Shown: positions 1 through 9,357, counted from the first letter of the stretch. The stretch is DNA of 64,000 bases from JAAXHH01 sp965248395 (GCA_965248395.1 OZ252103.1:248001-312000), one strand, 5' to 3'. Made by a program: numbers and translations. Notes: a model not told the origin generated them from the letters alone.

Positions 1-841
1 CCTGGTATGGCCATGCGGTTCGGGAACCGGGCTCAGCGCGGGTGTAGGCAACCCTTTTTCCGTCGGGTGTCCACTGGGCCATGTTGGAACCCCCGCCCCG
101 GGTTTCCGGGTCGCCGTAGGACGTGGCGAACCACTGTCGCTGACCTGTCGTGACCTTCCGGTTGATCGACCCGTCCAGGCCGCCAAGACAGAGGTCCGCC
201 CAGTCGTGGCCCGGATCGTCGGCATAATGGCAGTCCTGGTAGATCAGCCATTTTCCGTCCGACGACCACATGGGTCCGAAGTACAGGTGGCCCGGCGCTG
301 AGGCGACTTCCACCCGGTTGCCCCCGTCCAGGTCCGATATGAATATGCAGTAGCTGTCCCGGTCGGTCAGCATGGTCGAATGGTAGGCGATCTTCTGGCC
401 GTCCGGGCTGATCTGGACGCAGTAGACGAACCCGTCTTCGGCATCCGTGATCTCCCCTGGGTCTGAACCGTCCACGTCCATGGTCCAGATACGCTGTTTC
501 CCGTCGATGATCGGGTTCACCAGGAGTCGATCCTCCCCCGGTAGGATGTGGCTGCACCCCATGAAAGGCGCGGGCCGGTTTTTGAGCGCGATCTCCTCCA
601 GCAGGCGGTTTTCTTCCAGGTCGTAAATCCAGAGATGGACCCTAACGTTGCCTTCCCAGGCCTTACCGGGTTCGTAACTGGACAGGATCACCCTGCGCCT
701 GTCATCGAAGACGGGTCCCCAGCCCCAGCTGGCCATGTCCGGCACGTCCAGGTGGGGATACCATGTACTCGAATCATCCAGTTCGTATACGCCCAGGCGC
801 CCACGGGAATTGAATAGCAGCCGGAGACAAGTGTTGTTCAT
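1..841 (-). CDS. TolB-like beta-propeller protein, partial (3' end outside window)
   Basis: The open frame starts at an ATG at 841 and runs off the left edge, giving 280 residues. It shows PD40/WD40-type blades: repeated patterns such as SPDGQKIAYHS, SSDGKWLIYQD and TPDGKRVAYTR, with DGS/DGG turns between strands. This is the pattern of TolB and oligogalacturonate-lyase-type propellers. There is no signal peptide at this start (MNNTCLRLLFNS), so a cytoplasmic sugar-lyase-type propeller is as likely as a periplasmic TolB. The ATG overlaps the stop of the upstream DUF3187 gene as ATGA, which suggests translational coupling. The exact substrate or partner cannot be told from the visible part. 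Confidence 0.75.
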   Translation of the reverse strand, partial: MNNTCLRLLFNSRGRLGVYELDDSSTWYPHLDVPDMASWGWGPVFDDRRRVILSSYEPGKAWEGNVRVHLWIYDLEENRLLEEIALKNRPAPFMGCSHILPGEDRLLVNPIIDGKQRIWTMDVDGSDPGEITDAEDGFVYCVQISPDGQKIAYHSTMLTDRDSYCIFISDLDGGNRVEVASAPGHLYFGPMWSSDGKWLIYQDCHYADDPGHDWADLCLGGLDGSINRKVTTGQRQWFATSYGDPETRGGGSNMAQWTPDGKRVAYTRAEPGSRTAWPYQ

Positions 842-1941
842 GGCGATCTCCTCCACGCGATCCCGGCATGGAGCCCGAAGTCAGGGGTATTCTGGTACTG
901 GCTGAGATTCTCGGTTATTCCGATCTCCAGGGTCAAGGTCTCCGACAGGGCATACCTCGCGCCGCCGCTGATCTCGAAGGCCGTGCGGTCCAGGGGACCC
1001 AGCACGCTGTCCGGAAAGGGGCCGGTGTTGCCCTGTGCCTGGATCAGCGCCGCCAGCCGATTCGTGGCTCGGTATTCGAAGGCCAGCAGGTGCGTCGTGA
1101 CGGCCCGCAGGGGGAATCCCTCGCCTCGGGACGGTCTCCCCAACCGGCTATGGGCGATGTTGTAGTGGACGGCCAGGATCTTTACCGGCCACCAGGTTGC
1201 GAACAGTGCCGCCTGGATATCGAACCCACCGCTTCCGGTCAGTGCTTCCAGGCTGCCCGTGGGCAGTTTCACGGCGCCGGCCAGTGCCAGGTCGAGGACG
1301 CCCGCGCCATGGTAAAGCGGCGTCTTCATCCGAAGGACGAGGTCTCCCGGCCGAAAAGCCGCGGCCTCCGCACTCTCTATCCAGAACCGGCCGTTTCGTA
1401 CGACGTATACCCCGTAGCCGTTCCGCAGGGTCTCCTCCCTGCCTCCGTTGGTCAGGTTGAACAGGCGGTGGAATCGCTCCACCGTGCCGTCCAGAGCACC
1501 CCCGCCGTGCTTCATGAACGGAAGGGTTAATCCGATCTGCAGCCTCGATACGATCCGCCAGTCCAGGTCCACCGCCAGACGCAGGGTCTCCGTATCCGCA
1601 AACAACCGGTATTCGTTCAGCGGCGCGGCCTGGTAGTAATCGCCGGCGACACCGGGGTCGCCCACGGGACGCGTGACCGCGTGGGTATTGGCGTAATCCA
1701 ATCGAAACACCCATTGCCTCGATCCCCGTGGCAGGAGGTTGCCCGCCTCGGGACGGAGTCCGAGAAACAACATTCGGATGGGGAACTGGTCGCGTTGAAT
1801 GAAGGGACCGGCGGCCGGGGACTGGGAGAAGGCTGGACAGGCAATGAACAACAGGCCGCAGGCGAGCGCTTGCAGCAGCCTGCTTCTTACTTTAACGGAG
1901 AACTTCGTGCGCGGGATGTAGTGGAATGGGAATCCGGCCAT
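838..1941 (-). CDS. DUF3187 family outer-membrane beta-barrel protein
   Basis: This 367-residue protein has an N-terminal hydrophobic stretch (LLQALACGLLFIACPAFS) that reads as a signal peptide with cleavage near AFS-Q. It is followed by the DUF3187 opening (GPFIQRDQFPIRMLFLG) and many alternating amphipathic strands ending in a short aromatic/basic tail, as expected of an outer-membrane barrel. A GTG 78 bases upstream (2019) would also be open, but the ATG at 1941 is preceded by GGAG six bases away and puts the signal peptide closer to the N-terminus, so I chose it. It lies 90 bases after oadA on the same strand and overlaps the next gene by ATGA. The function of DUF3187 is not known. Confidence 0.75.
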   Translation of the reverse strand: MAGFPFHYIPRTKFSVKVRSRLLQALACGLLFIACPAFSQSPAAGPFIQRDQFPIRMLFLGLRPEAGNLLPRGSRQWVFRLDYANTHAVTRPVGDPGVAGDYYQAAPLNEYRLFADTETLRLAVDLDWRIVSRLQIGLTLPFMKHGGGALDGTVERFHRLFNLTNGGREETLRNGYGVYVVRNGRFWIESAEAAAFRPGDLVLRMKTPLYHGAGVLDLALAGAVKLPTGSLEALTGSGGFDIQAALFATWWPVKILAVHYNIAHSRLGRPSRGEGFPLRAVTTHLLAFEYRATNRLAALIQAQGNTGPFPDSVLGPLDRTAFEISGGARYALSETLTLEIGITENLSQYQNTPDFGLHAGIAWRRSP

Positions 1942-2031
1942 TCGACGCTCCAGCCATGGGTCGATCCGGACAAGGGTCCGCGATACGGTTTTCAACCCGT
2001 CGACACAGGCGTCCTGCACGCCCCATGCGAC

Positions 2032-3843
2032 TCAGCCTATGGATGCCAGCGTCTGGCCCGCGATCACCTGGGCGCCGGGGTGTGTGGAAACGTCCCTCAC
2101 GGTTCCGCCGACTTCGGCTGTGACCTGCATTTCCATCTTCATGGCTTCCAGGACCACGATGACGTCCCCTGCTTCAATAGCCTGCCCGGGGGTGACTGCC
2201 ACGCTGAGCACTTTTCCGGGGATCGGCGCCTTGACCGGCGTGGTTCCCTCGCGGTCCTGCGCGCCCGCCGTAGCCCCGGCCCCATCGGGTTGCAGGTCGA
2301 CTTCGTAGGCCCTGCCGTTGACGGTTGCCGTTTTTCCATCGATACGCAGCGCGTATCTTCTGCCATTGACCGTCACCTGGTATCCCCTGGGACCGCCCGG
2401 CCTGGATGATGCGGCTTCCTGGGGTTTCTCCCGGTCCGACGCGGCCTGCTTTCGCACGCCGATCACACCCTCGCCCTTCAGGTAGGCCAGGCCCCGTTCG
2501 CCGCAGGCCGCGACGATGAAGATGTTCTCGTCCGTGTCCTCGACCCCGGCTTCTTTCAGCACCCCGCGCGCCGCCTCGATGCCCTTCTTTGGATCGTCGT
2601 CATTGAGTTCCAGGACGGGCCGGTCATTGGGCGGCATACCGAGCTGTTCCGATGCGATCCCAACGACTTCGGCGTCCGGTGGGACTGGCGTCCTGCCAAA
2701 ATAGCCCAGGACCATCCGGCCATAATCTTCGGCGATCTTCTTCCACGGCCCGATCATTACGTTGTTGAAGGCCTGCTGGAAGTAGAACTGAGACACCGGC
2801 GTGACCGACGTGCCGTATCCGCCCTTCTCCACGACCTCGCTCATGGCCTTGATGATGGCCGGATAACGGTCCATGATCCCGTTGTCCCGCAACATCTGCG
2901 TGTTGGCGGTCAAGGCGCCGCCCGGCATGGGGCTCCAGGGGAGCAGGGGTTCGACGGCGACGGCCTCGGGTGGAAGAAAATAGTCTTTCATGCACTCCTT
3001 CAGGATCTCTTCCGCTTCCCGGACACCTTCGAAGTCGATGTCAAGGTCGTATTCCGTGCCGCGGAGCGCGTGCCACATGACGAGGATGTCCGGCTGCGAC
3101 GTGCCGCCCGACACGGGCGCGAAGGCCAGGTCGATGGCGTCGGCCCCGGCATCGAGCGCCGCCTGGTACGCCGCTACGGCGATGCCGGCCGTTTCGTGGG
3201 TGTGGAAGTGGATCCAGGTACCTTCGGGCAGCAGCTTCCGGGCGGCCTTGACGGATTCGTACACCTTGGATGGAACGGCCGTACCCGACGCGTCCTTGAA
3301 ACACACCGAATCGAAGGGAATGCCAGCGTCGAGGATCTTCCGCAGCGTCGCCGTGTAGAACGCCTCGTCGTGGGCGCCCGAGCATCCCGGCGGCAGTTCC
3401 ATGATGGTGACGCACACCTGGTGCCTGAGGCCGGCTTCGGTGATGCACCGCCCGCTGTGAACCAGGTTTTCAACGTCGTTCAAGGCGTCGAAATTTCGGA
3501 TGGTCGTCATGCCGTGCTTGCGGAACAGCTGCGCGTGCAACCGGATGATATCGCCGGGCTGAGAATCCAGCCCCACCACGTTGACGCCCCTGGACAGGGT
3601 CTGCAGGTTGGCGTCGGGACCCGCCGCGCTCCTTATGGCATCCATGCGATCGAAGGCGTCTTCGTTGCAGTAGAAATAGGGCGACTGGAACATCGCGCCG
3701 CCGCCGGCTTCAAAGTACTCGATCCCCGCGTCCCGCGCGGCTTCCACGGCGGGCAGGAAGTCCCGGGTAAAAACGCGCGCGCCATAAACGGACTGAAATC
3801 CGTCCCGGAACGTGGTGCACATGAAATTTACTTTCTTCTTCAC
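2032..3843 (-). CDS. oadA: Na+-translocating (oxaloacetate) decarboxylase alpha subunit with biotinyl domain
   Basis: This 603-residue protein is the carboxyltransferase subunit. An N-terminal HMGL-like TIM barrel carries FRDGFQS near residue 13, the FKDASG lysine motif and the metal-binding HFHTHETAG. A PYC/OADA conserved domain follows, then a proline/alanine-rich linker, and a C-terminal biotinyl domain with the attachment site EAMKMEM. It would transfer the carboxyl group of oxaloacetate (or a related acid) to biotin for decarboxylation by OadB. The start is a GTG with AAGGGA six bases upstream. It is the last of three co-directional genes (oadG, oadB, oadA), 39 bases behind oadB. Family members are also annotated as pyruvate carboxylase subunit B, but the oadB and oadG neighbours favour the membrane pump. 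Confidence 0.9.
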   Translation of the reverse strand: MKKKVNFMCTTFRDGFQSVYGARVFTRDFLPAVEAARDAGIEYFEAGGGAMFQSPYFYCNEDAFDRMDAIRSAAGPDANLQTLSRGVNVVGLDSQPGDIIRLHAQLFRKHGMTTIRNFDALNDVENLVHSGRCITEAGLRHQVCVTIMELPPGCSGAHDEAFYTATLRKILDAGIPFDSVCFKDASGTAVPSKVYESVKAARKLLPEGTWIHFHTHETAGIAVAAYQAALDAGADAIDLAFAPVSGGTSQPDILVMWHALRGTEYDLDIDFEGVREAEEILKECMKDYFLPPEAVAVEPLLPWSPMPGGALTANTQMLRDNGIMDRYPAIIKAMSEVVEKGGYGTSVTPVSQFYFQQAFNNVMIGPWKKIAEDYGRMVLGYFGRTPVPPDAEVVGIASEQLGMPPNDRPVLELNDDDPKKGIEAARGVLKEAGVEDTDENIFIVAACGERGLAYLKGEGVIGVRKQAASDREKPQEAASSRPGGPRGYQVTVNGRRYALRIDGKTATVNGRAYEVDLQPDGAGATAGAQDREGTTPVKAPIPGKVLSVAVTPGQAIEAGDVIVVLEAMKMEMQVTAEVGGTVRDVSTHPGAQVIAGQTLASIG

Positions 3844-3882
3844 TTCAGTCCCTTCGTGATTGGAGACAGGTTATCACTGTTT

Positions 3883-5013
3883 CTACGTACCCACCAGTAC
3901 CGACCAGAGTATTCCCGCGCCGATGGCGGAACCGAGTACACCCGCTACATTGGGCGCCATGGCGTGAAACAACAGGAAGTTCTGCGGATCTTCCCGGTGG
4001 GCTTCGACCTGGGCTACCCTCGCCGCCATGGGTACGGCGGAGACCCCCGCGGCGCCGATCAACGGGTTGATCTTGTCTTTCCCTAACAGGTTCATAAACT
4101 TGGCGAAGAGTACGCCGCCGGACGTCGCGATGCAGAAGGAGATCACGCCCAGGGCGAATATGAAGAGCGACTGCAACGAGAGAAAGGTTTCTGCCTGCGT
4201 GCTGGCGCCGACCGAAAACCCCAACAGAATGGTGACGATGTCGATCATCGAAGTGCGGGCCGTGTTGGCCAGCCGCTCCGTGACGCCGCATTCCTTGAGC
4301 AGGTTGCCGAAGAATAGCATGCCCACCAGCACGATTGAATCCGGCGCGATCATCGCGGCGACGATAAAGGCCATGATGGGAAAGACGATCTTTTCCCGTT
4401 GTGATACCTCCCGGGGCGGCGCCATGCGGATGAGCCGTTCCTGCCGCGTGGTCAAAAGTCGCATGATGGGCGGCTGGATGATGGGTACCAGGGCCATGTA
4501 GGAATACGACGCGATGGCGATCATGGAAAGCAGGTGGGGCGCCAGTTTCGAAGAGAGGAAAATGGCCGTTGGGCCGTCCGCGCCGCCAATGATGGCAATG
4601 GCTCCGGATTCCGCCGGTGTGAATCCGATGGCCATGGCGCCCAGGAGGGTCAGGAATATGCCGATCTGCGCCGCGGCGCCCAGGAGGACGAGCCGCGGGT
4701 TGGACAACATGGCCGAAAAATCGGTCATGGCCCCGATGCCCAGGAAGATCAGGGGTGGGAAGATCCCTTCCTTTACGCCGAAGTAGATGTAGTAAAGTAC
4801 GCTGCCCTCATCGTAGACCCCGTGGCCATCCCCTTCCAACATGGGAATGTTTCCCAGCATCACGCCGAATCCGATGGGCACCAGCAACAGCGGTTCGTAG
4901 CGGCGGGCGATCGCGAGGACGATCATGACCAGGCCGATAAGGATCATTATGGCATGGCCCGGGGTCGCCGCGGCCAGACCGGAACCTGACAGAAAGTCAT
5001 ACAGTATCGTCAT
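3883..5013 (-). CDS. oadB: Na+-translocating decarboxylase beta subunit (membrane carboxybiotin decarboxylase)
   Basis: This 376-residue integral membrane protein has about ten hydrophobic helices and the conserved stretches PLIFLGIGAMTDF, IIGGADGPTAIF and SVGASTQAETFL, which are hallmarks of the OadB/MmdB/GcdB family. It decarboxylates carboxybiotin on the alpha subunit and couples this to Na+ export. The length matches the family (about 370-430). It sits between oadG (23 bases upstream) and oadA (39 bases downstream), giving the order G-B-A rather than the enterobacterial G-A-B. It is subunit beta with high certainty; the carboxylic acid used by the complex is decided by the alpha subunit. 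Confidence 0.93.
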   Translation of the reverse strand: MTILYDFLSGSGLAAATPGHAIMILIGLVMIVLAIARRYEPLLLVPIGFGVMLGNIPMLEGDGHGVYDEGSVLYYIYFGVKEGIFPPLIFLGIGAMTDFSAMLSNPRLVLLGAAAQIGIFLTLLGAMAIGFTPAESGAIAIIGGADGPTAIFLSSKLAPHLLSMIAIASYSYMALVPIIQPPIMRLLTTRQERLIRMAPPREVSQREKIVFPIMAFIVAAMIAPDSIVLVGMLFFGNLLKECGVTERLANTARTSMIDIVTILLGFSVGASTQAETFLSLQSLFIFALGVISFCIATSGGVLFAKFMNLLGKDKINPLIGAAGVSAVPMAARVAQVEAHREDPQNFLLFHAMAPNVAGVLGSAIGAGILWSVLVGT

Positions 5014-5036
5014 TGAAATCCGTCCGTATGGCCTGG

Positions 5037-5300
5037 TTACCGGGTGTTGTTTTCCTCGTCGAGAACGAATCCGACGGCCGCGGCCACGGCTTCGTCGTCG
5101 TGCGTGGCTTCCTGATCGGAGGGAAGTTGCGGGTGTTCAGGGAGAATACTCCCCAATGCCGCCATGACCTTCGGCAGCATGGCAATGCAGAGGCTGATCA
5201 CAGCGAGGGCCAGGAACACGACGAACATGCCAGTGAACGCGATATCGAGACCCTGGCCGTCCATGATGCGTTGCCAGCCGATGTTCAGGGGAATGGACAT
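5037..5300 (-). CDS. oadG: Decarboxylase gamma subunit (OadG-like)
   Basis: This 87-residue protein has one N-terminal transmembrane helix (GMFVVFLALAVISLCIAML) and a polar, acidic C-terminal tail, the size and shape of OAD_gamma subunits that hold the alpha and beta subunits together. I start it at the ATG at 5300, since the family begins just before the helix; the frame is open to 5444 but the extra residues do not look like OadG. No clear Shine-Dalgarno precedes 5300. It is first in the oadGBA set. Identification rests on size, topology and position more than on residue identity. Confidence 0.75.
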   Translation of the reverse strand: MSIPLNIGWQRIMDGQGLDIAFTGMFVVFLALAVISLCIAMLPKVMAALGSILPEHPQLPSDQEATHDDEAVAAAVGFVLDEENNTR

Positions 5301-5307
5301 TAGCCGT

Positions 5308-5337
5308 TTGACAGAATACACGATGACAGTAGATATT
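5308..5337 (+). promoter_or_regulatory. Possible sigma-70-type promoter for the amidohydrolase gene
   Basis: TTGACA at 5308-5313 and GATATT at 5332-5337 are 18 bases apart on the plus strand. The predicted start site is about 115 bases before the ATG at 5458. The -10 box is weak. Confidence 0.35.
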
Positions 5338-5382
5338 ACCGATGGCTCCAAGTAAAAGACGGTACGCGCTCCGAGCAAGGGA

Positions 5383-5388
5383 ATTATA
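5383..5388 (-). promoter_or_regulatory. Possible -10 box for oadGBA
   Basis: On the minus strand a perfect TATAAT lies about 83 bases before the oadG start, in the gap shared with the divergent amidohydrolase gene. The hexamer 17 bases upstream is a poor -35 match, so this is only a candidate. Confidence 0.3.
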
Positions 5389-5457
5389 GCGCGCCGGATG
5401 ACGTACACGAGGCAGGATCTTAGCAACCATTCAAAGACCGACAATCAGGAACCAGGG

Positions 5458-6765
5458 ATGACCAGCGACACAAGGAACTGCACGTACGCGCTGATCGCGG
5501 ACCGGCTATGGGACGGCGTATCCGACGGGACGCAATCCGCGGTGGCCGTGGTCGTAAAAGAACGCCTCATCGACGCGGTACTTCCAGTGTCCGAGGTCCC
5601 TGCGGGCATGGAAGCCTTACCGTTGCCCGATTGCACGCTCTTGCCCGGCCTGATGGACGCCCATGTCCACTACAGTTCCGTGATGGGACCGGCTTTCCTG
5701 GCCGCCGGCGTAACCACGATCCGTGACGTGGGCAACGACCTGCAGTGGATCCTCGGCGAGCGCGACCGCCACGCGGGAGACCTGTCCGCGGGTCCCGCCA
5801 TCCTCTGCTGCGGACACCTGCACGACGGACCAGGGGTCTACTGGCCCCACATGGGCCGCGCCCACGGCAGACCCGGAGAGATCGCCGCTTCAATCCACAG
5901 ACACGTGGAAGCGGGAGTGGACGCGATCAAGCTTTATGCGGGACTGGATCCCCCACTTCTGAAGGCGGCTATTGACGCCGCTCATGAATCGGGTAAATTC
6001 GTGGTTGCCCATCTGCATGCGACGTCCGCCGAAGATGCCGTTCGGTACGGCCTGGATGAATTCGAGCACCTGGCCGGCTGTGGCGTGGCCTGGCGCGCGG
6101 CGTCCCAGGTGGAAGACGATCTCATGATCGATCAGCTTTTGGAAAGCGACGTGATCATCGACCCGACCCTGGTGGTCTGGGACCGGCTGGGACGCATCCT
6201 GGACCGGCCTTTCCACCACGACGCCCGGAGGATCTGGGTCCACCCCCGCCATCTCGACATATGGCAACGGTACCCCAGTCGTTTCGGACCGGCGGAAGAC
6301 CGGTGGCGCTATCAGGGCGCCATGGTGCACTTGAAGCGTTTCCTGCGCAGGGCCCATCAGCGGGGAGTTACCGTCGCGCTGGGCACCGATACGCCCTTCC
6401 CCCACCTCGTGCCGGGGATGAGCGTGCACGACGAACTCGCCATGTACGTAGACGCCGGCATCCCGGCCGTGGATGCGCTCCGGTCGGCCACTTCGATTAA
6501 CGCCAGGGTGCTGGGCATTGAAGACAAGACCGGTTCAATCAGGCCGGGGCTGCAGGCTGATCTCGTGGCGGTCCGGGGGAATCCCCTCGAACGAATCGAA
6601 GATATTGGCAACGTGGCCTGCACGACCCGCGAAGGACGGCGTTTCGAACCGCCGGGTCTGCTGCAGTCCGTGAAGGCGTTCTTCGACCGGGAACCTGACG
6701 GTGCGGTCACCCGGGACCTGCTGGATTACGTCGACGGTAAACGGGTGAATCGACCTACCTCATGA
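5458..6765 (+). CDS. Metal-dependent amidohydrolase (imidazolonepropionase/prolidase-like)
   Basis: This 435-residue protein of the amidohydrolase superfamily has the usual order of metal ligands: HVHY after the small N-terminal beta domain, a candidate bridging lysine in AIKLYAG, histidines in VVAHLHA and EFEHLAG, and the catalytic aspartate in LGTDTPFP. The C-terminal GSIRPGLQADLVAV segment closes the composite beta domain. It resembles the group annotated as amidohydrolase family or imidazolonepropionase-like; the substrate is not evident. The frame is open from 5398, but the ATG at 5458 has AGGA seven bases upstream and matches where the family starts. Its stop overlaps the ATG of the next small gene (ATGA). 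Confidence 0.85.
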   Translation: MTSDTRNCTYALIADRLWDGVSDGTQSAVAVVVKERLIDAVLPVSEVPAGMEALPLPDCTLLPGLMDAHVHYSSVMGPAFLAAGVTTIRDVGNDLQWILGERDRHAGDLSAGPAILCCGHLHDGPGVYWPHMGRAHGRPGEIAASIHRHVEAGVDAIKLYAGLDPPLLKAAIDAAHESGKFVVAHLHATSAEDAVRYGLDEFEHLAGCGVAWRAASQVEDDLMIDQLLESDVIIDPTLVVWDRLGRILDRPFHHDARRIWVHPRHLDIWQRYPSRFGPAEDRWRYQGAMVHLKRFLRRAHQRGVTVALGTDTPFPHLVPGMSVHDELAMYVDAGIPAVDALRSATSINARVLGIEDKTGSIRPGLQADLVAVRGNPLERIEDIGNVACTTREGRRFEPPGLLQSVKAFFDREPDGAVTRDLLDYVDGKRVNRPTS

Positions 6766-6965
6766 AACGCATGATCAAGGATCTCCTGTTCAGCCTCGTG
6801 ATAACCTCCTTCACGGCGGGAATTCCCGCGGTAGGCGCCAGTACGCTGCTGGCCATGACCGGTTTGATCGAGGACGACCGGGTGCTGATCTGGATATTCC
6901 TGGCCCTCGCGATACCCCTGTTCATTTTCACGTACACGCGTGTAGCACGAAACCCGCGCGACTGA
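6762..6965 (+). CDS. Small two-helix membrane protein, unknown function
   Basis: This 67-residue protein has two predicted membrane helices (residues about 8-32 and 42-59) and basic ends. Its ATG overlaps the stop of the amidohydrolase gene as ATGA, which supports real, coupled translation. No family was recognised and no function is proposed. Confidence 0.6.
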   Translation: MKRMIKDLLFSLVITSFTAGIPAVGASTLLAMTGLIEDDRVLIWIFLALAIPLFIFTYTRVARNPRD

Positions 6966-7090
6966 ATGTGGATGAGCGCGATTGAGTGAAATTCGGGCGA
7001 CCGGGGTGACCGAGCGCGACTAAGCGCACATGATCACGACCAAGGTGACTGAGCGCAACCGAGGTGGACGTAACTTTAAAGACCTCCATC
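6966..7090. repeat. Degenerate short repeats between two genes
   Basis: The gap before msrA is made of loosely repeated units built on GCGCGAyT and GGTGACnGAGCGC (for example ACCGGGGTGACCGAGCGC and CCAAGGTGACTGAGCGC). It looks like a decayed short tandem repeat. No hairpin or clear promoter was seen in it. Confidence 0.45.
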
Positions 7091-7107
7091 ACTGGGAGGA
7101 TGGAAAC

Positions 7108-7647
7108 ATGGCACAGCAGACGCAGACGGCAACGCTGGGCGGGGGTTGCTTCTGGTGTCTCGAGGCGATCTACCAGCAGATAAGAGGCGTATCGAGCGTG
7201 CTGTCCGGCTACGCCGGCGGCAGTGTCGAAAACCCGGACTACAAGTCCGTTTGCACCGGCGCGACCGGCCATGCGGAGGTAGTGAGCATCACCTTCGATC
7301 CGGCTGTGATCACCTACGCGGTTCTCCTGCATATCTTCTGGCGTATTCATGATCCGACCACGCCGAACCGCCAGGGCGCGGACGTCGGCACCCAGTACCG
7401 TTCGATCATTCTGTACCACGACGATGAACAGCAACGCGCGGCCGAGTATTCCAAGACGGAAACGGATGCCTCGGACCTGTGGAGCGGCGCGATCGTCACG
7501 GAAATCGAACCTCTCCGGGACTTTTTTGCGGCTGAAGACTACCACCACGACTACTATCGCAACAATCCCAACCAACCCTACTGTTTCATGGTCATCGACC
7601 CGAAAGTGAACAAGTTCAGAAAGTCCTTTCAGCACATGATGTCGTGA
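7108..7647 (+). CDS. msrA: Peptide-methionine (S)-S-oxide reductase
   Basis: This 179-residue cytoplasmic enzyme repairs methionine-S-sulfoxide in proteins. The catalytic motif GGGCFWC lies at residues 11-17 (active cysteine 14), and the family blocks SGYAGG, TGHAEVV, HDPTTPNRQGADVGTQYRS and EDYHHDYYRNNP follow. I use the ATG at 7108 because GGGAGGA precedes it and the family begins a few residues before GGCFW; the frame is open from 7030. No MsrB domain is fused. The stop is followed closely by the M81 gene. Confidence 0.95.
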   Translation: MAQQTQTATLGGGCFWCLEAIYQQIRGVSSVLSGYAGGSVENPDYKSVCTGATGHAEVVSITFDPAVITYAVLLHIFWRIHDPTTPNRQGADVGTQYRSIILYHDDEQQRAAEYSKTETDASDLWSGAIVTEIEPLRDFFAAEDYHHDYYRNNPNQPYCFMVIDPKVNKFRKSFQHMMS

Positions 7648-7673
7648 TCCGCAGTCGCTGGAGAACCGAATCC

Positions 7674-9143
7674 GTGCGCGTGGGCATCCTCTCGCTGATC
7701 CACGAATCCAATACCTTTATCCACACGCCGACGACCCTGGACCTTTTCCAGCGCGACGGGCTCCTTACGGGCGAAGCCGTAGCCGACCACTTCAGGGGCG
7801 GATTCCACGAAATCAGCGGCTTCCTGGAGGGCCTGGACGACGCACGCATCGACGCCGTGCCGCTGTTCTACGCCTCGACCTCCCCGTCCGGCCGGATCAC
7901 GCGGGATACCTGCGACGCGCTGATCGACCTGATGTTCGAGCAACTCACGGGCGCGGGTCGGCTGGACGGCCTGCTGGTCGCTCCCCACGGCGCCAACGCC
8001 GGCGAGGGGGCGGACTACCACGACCTGGATGGATTCTGGTTGTCCCGGTTGCGGAGTGAAGTCGGACCGGACCTCCCGATCATCTGTACCATAGATCCCC
8101 ACGCCAATCTCTCCCGCCGCATGATCTCCGCCTGCGACGCCACCATCGCCTACCGCACCAATCCGCACCTGGACCAGAAGCAGCGAGGCCTGGAAGCCAT
8201 GTCGCTGATGGCCCGGACGCTGCGCGGGGAAGTCCGCCCCGTGCAAGCGGCGTCCTTCCCTGCGGTGGCCATCGGCATCGAGCGCCAACACACGTCCTCG
8301 CCGCCCTGCCTGCCCCTTTACGAACAGGCGGACGCCTGGCTGGAGGAAACAGGCGTCCTGTCCGACAGCATCGTCCTGGGATTTCCTTACGCGGACGTGC
8401 AGGAGATGGGTTCGGCCTTCATCGCCGTGACCGATGGCGACCTGGAACTGGCCCAACGTATCGCGGACTCCCTCGCCGCCTACCTGGAGGAGCACCGTGA
8501 TGAATTCGTCGGTGAGTTCGTCTCCATTCCCGACGCCGTCGACGCCGCACTAGAGAGCAAGGGACCCGTGTGCCTGCTCGACATGGGGGACAACGTGGGC
8601 GGAGGATCGGCCGCGGACGGCACGCTCATCGCCCACGAACTGCTGGATCGCGGAGGTGCGAATACCTTCCTATGCCTGTACGACCCCGACTCCGTTGAAC
8701 AGGCCGTCGCCGCGGGGATCGGCGGGCGGCTCACGCTGAGCATGGGAGGCAAGACGGACGACCGGCACGGTCCGCCCATCCGGACCGAGGTGCGCGTGCT
8801 CGGCATCCACGAGGGGCGTTTCACCGAGTCTGCCGTGCGCCACGGCGGCAGAACGGCCTTCAACATGGGCCGGACGGCGGTCGTGACCACGGACAACGGT
8901 CTGACGGTCAGCCTTACTTCGCTGCGGACCGTGCCGGTGAGCCTGGGCGTGATGACCAGCATCGGCCTGGACCCGGCCGATTTCCAGGTCCTGATCGCCA
9001 AGGGCGTCCACGCGCCCACGGCGGCCTACGCTCCCGTGAGCAAGCGCCTGATTCGTGTGGACACGCCCGGCGCCACGACGGCGGACATGCGCAGATTTAC
9101 GTACCGGTACAGGCGGCGGCCGCTCTATCCTTTCGAAGGATGA
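7674..9143 (+). CDS. M81 family metallopeptidase (MlrC-like)
   Basis: This 489-residue protein of the M81/MlrC (microcystinase C) family has an N-terminal DUF1485-type domain with ILSLIHESNTF, APHGANAGEG and the metal-binding CTIDPHANLS, then an MlrC C-terminal domain with LLDMGDNVGGGSAADGT. MlrC itself hydrolyses a small linear peptide, but most relatives have unknown substrates. I start at the GTG at 7674 (V-R-V-G-I-L-S-L), preceded by GGAG, rather than the GTG at 7644 overlapping msrA. Such genes are abundant in Latescibacterota-type genomes beside PhyH oxygenases, as here. Confidence 0.85.
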   Translation: MRVGILSLIHESNTFIHTPTTLDLFQRDGLLTGEAVADHFRGGFHEISGFLEGLDDARIDAVPLFYASTSPSGRITRDTCDALIDLMFEQLTGAGRLDGLLVAPHGANAGEGADYHDLDGFWLSRLRSEVGPDLPIICTIDPHANLSRRMISACDATIAYRTNPHLDQKQRGLEAMSLMARTLRGEVRPVQAASFPAVAIGIERQHTSSPPCLPLYEQADAWLEETGVLSDSIVLGFPYADVQEMGSAFIAVTDGDLELAQRIADSLAAYLEEHRDEFVGEFVSIPDAVDAALESKGPVCLLDMGDNVGGGSAADGTLIAHELLDRGGANTFLCLYDPDSVEQAVAAGIGGRLTLSMGGKTDDRHGPPIRTEVRVLGIHEGRFTESAVRHGGRTAFNMGRTAVVTTDNGLTVSLTSLRTVPVSLGVMTSIGLDPADFQVLIAKGVHAPTAAYAPVSKRLIRVDTPGATTADMRRFTYRYRRRPLYPFEG

Positions 9144-9357
9144 TGCATCTGGCCATCGAGGAAATCCGCGGAACGATTTCGCCGCAGTTCCGCATTACAC
9201 GAAAGCCCGACCGTATGCCTTGACAGGAATCGGCGGGCCCATTATGGTTTTCCGAGAACGTCCGAACCACCCGGTCCGGTCTGCAAGTGACCATCCGGAC
9301 CTATTAATTAGAAGACCCGCACAGATAAACACCCAGAGACGAACACGGAGACGCGTG

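Noticed and set aside
838..1530. Plus-strand frames covering the first 2.4 kb
   Set aside because: They run antisense to the DUF3187 and TolB-like genes, whose domains, starts and ATGA overlap are clear.
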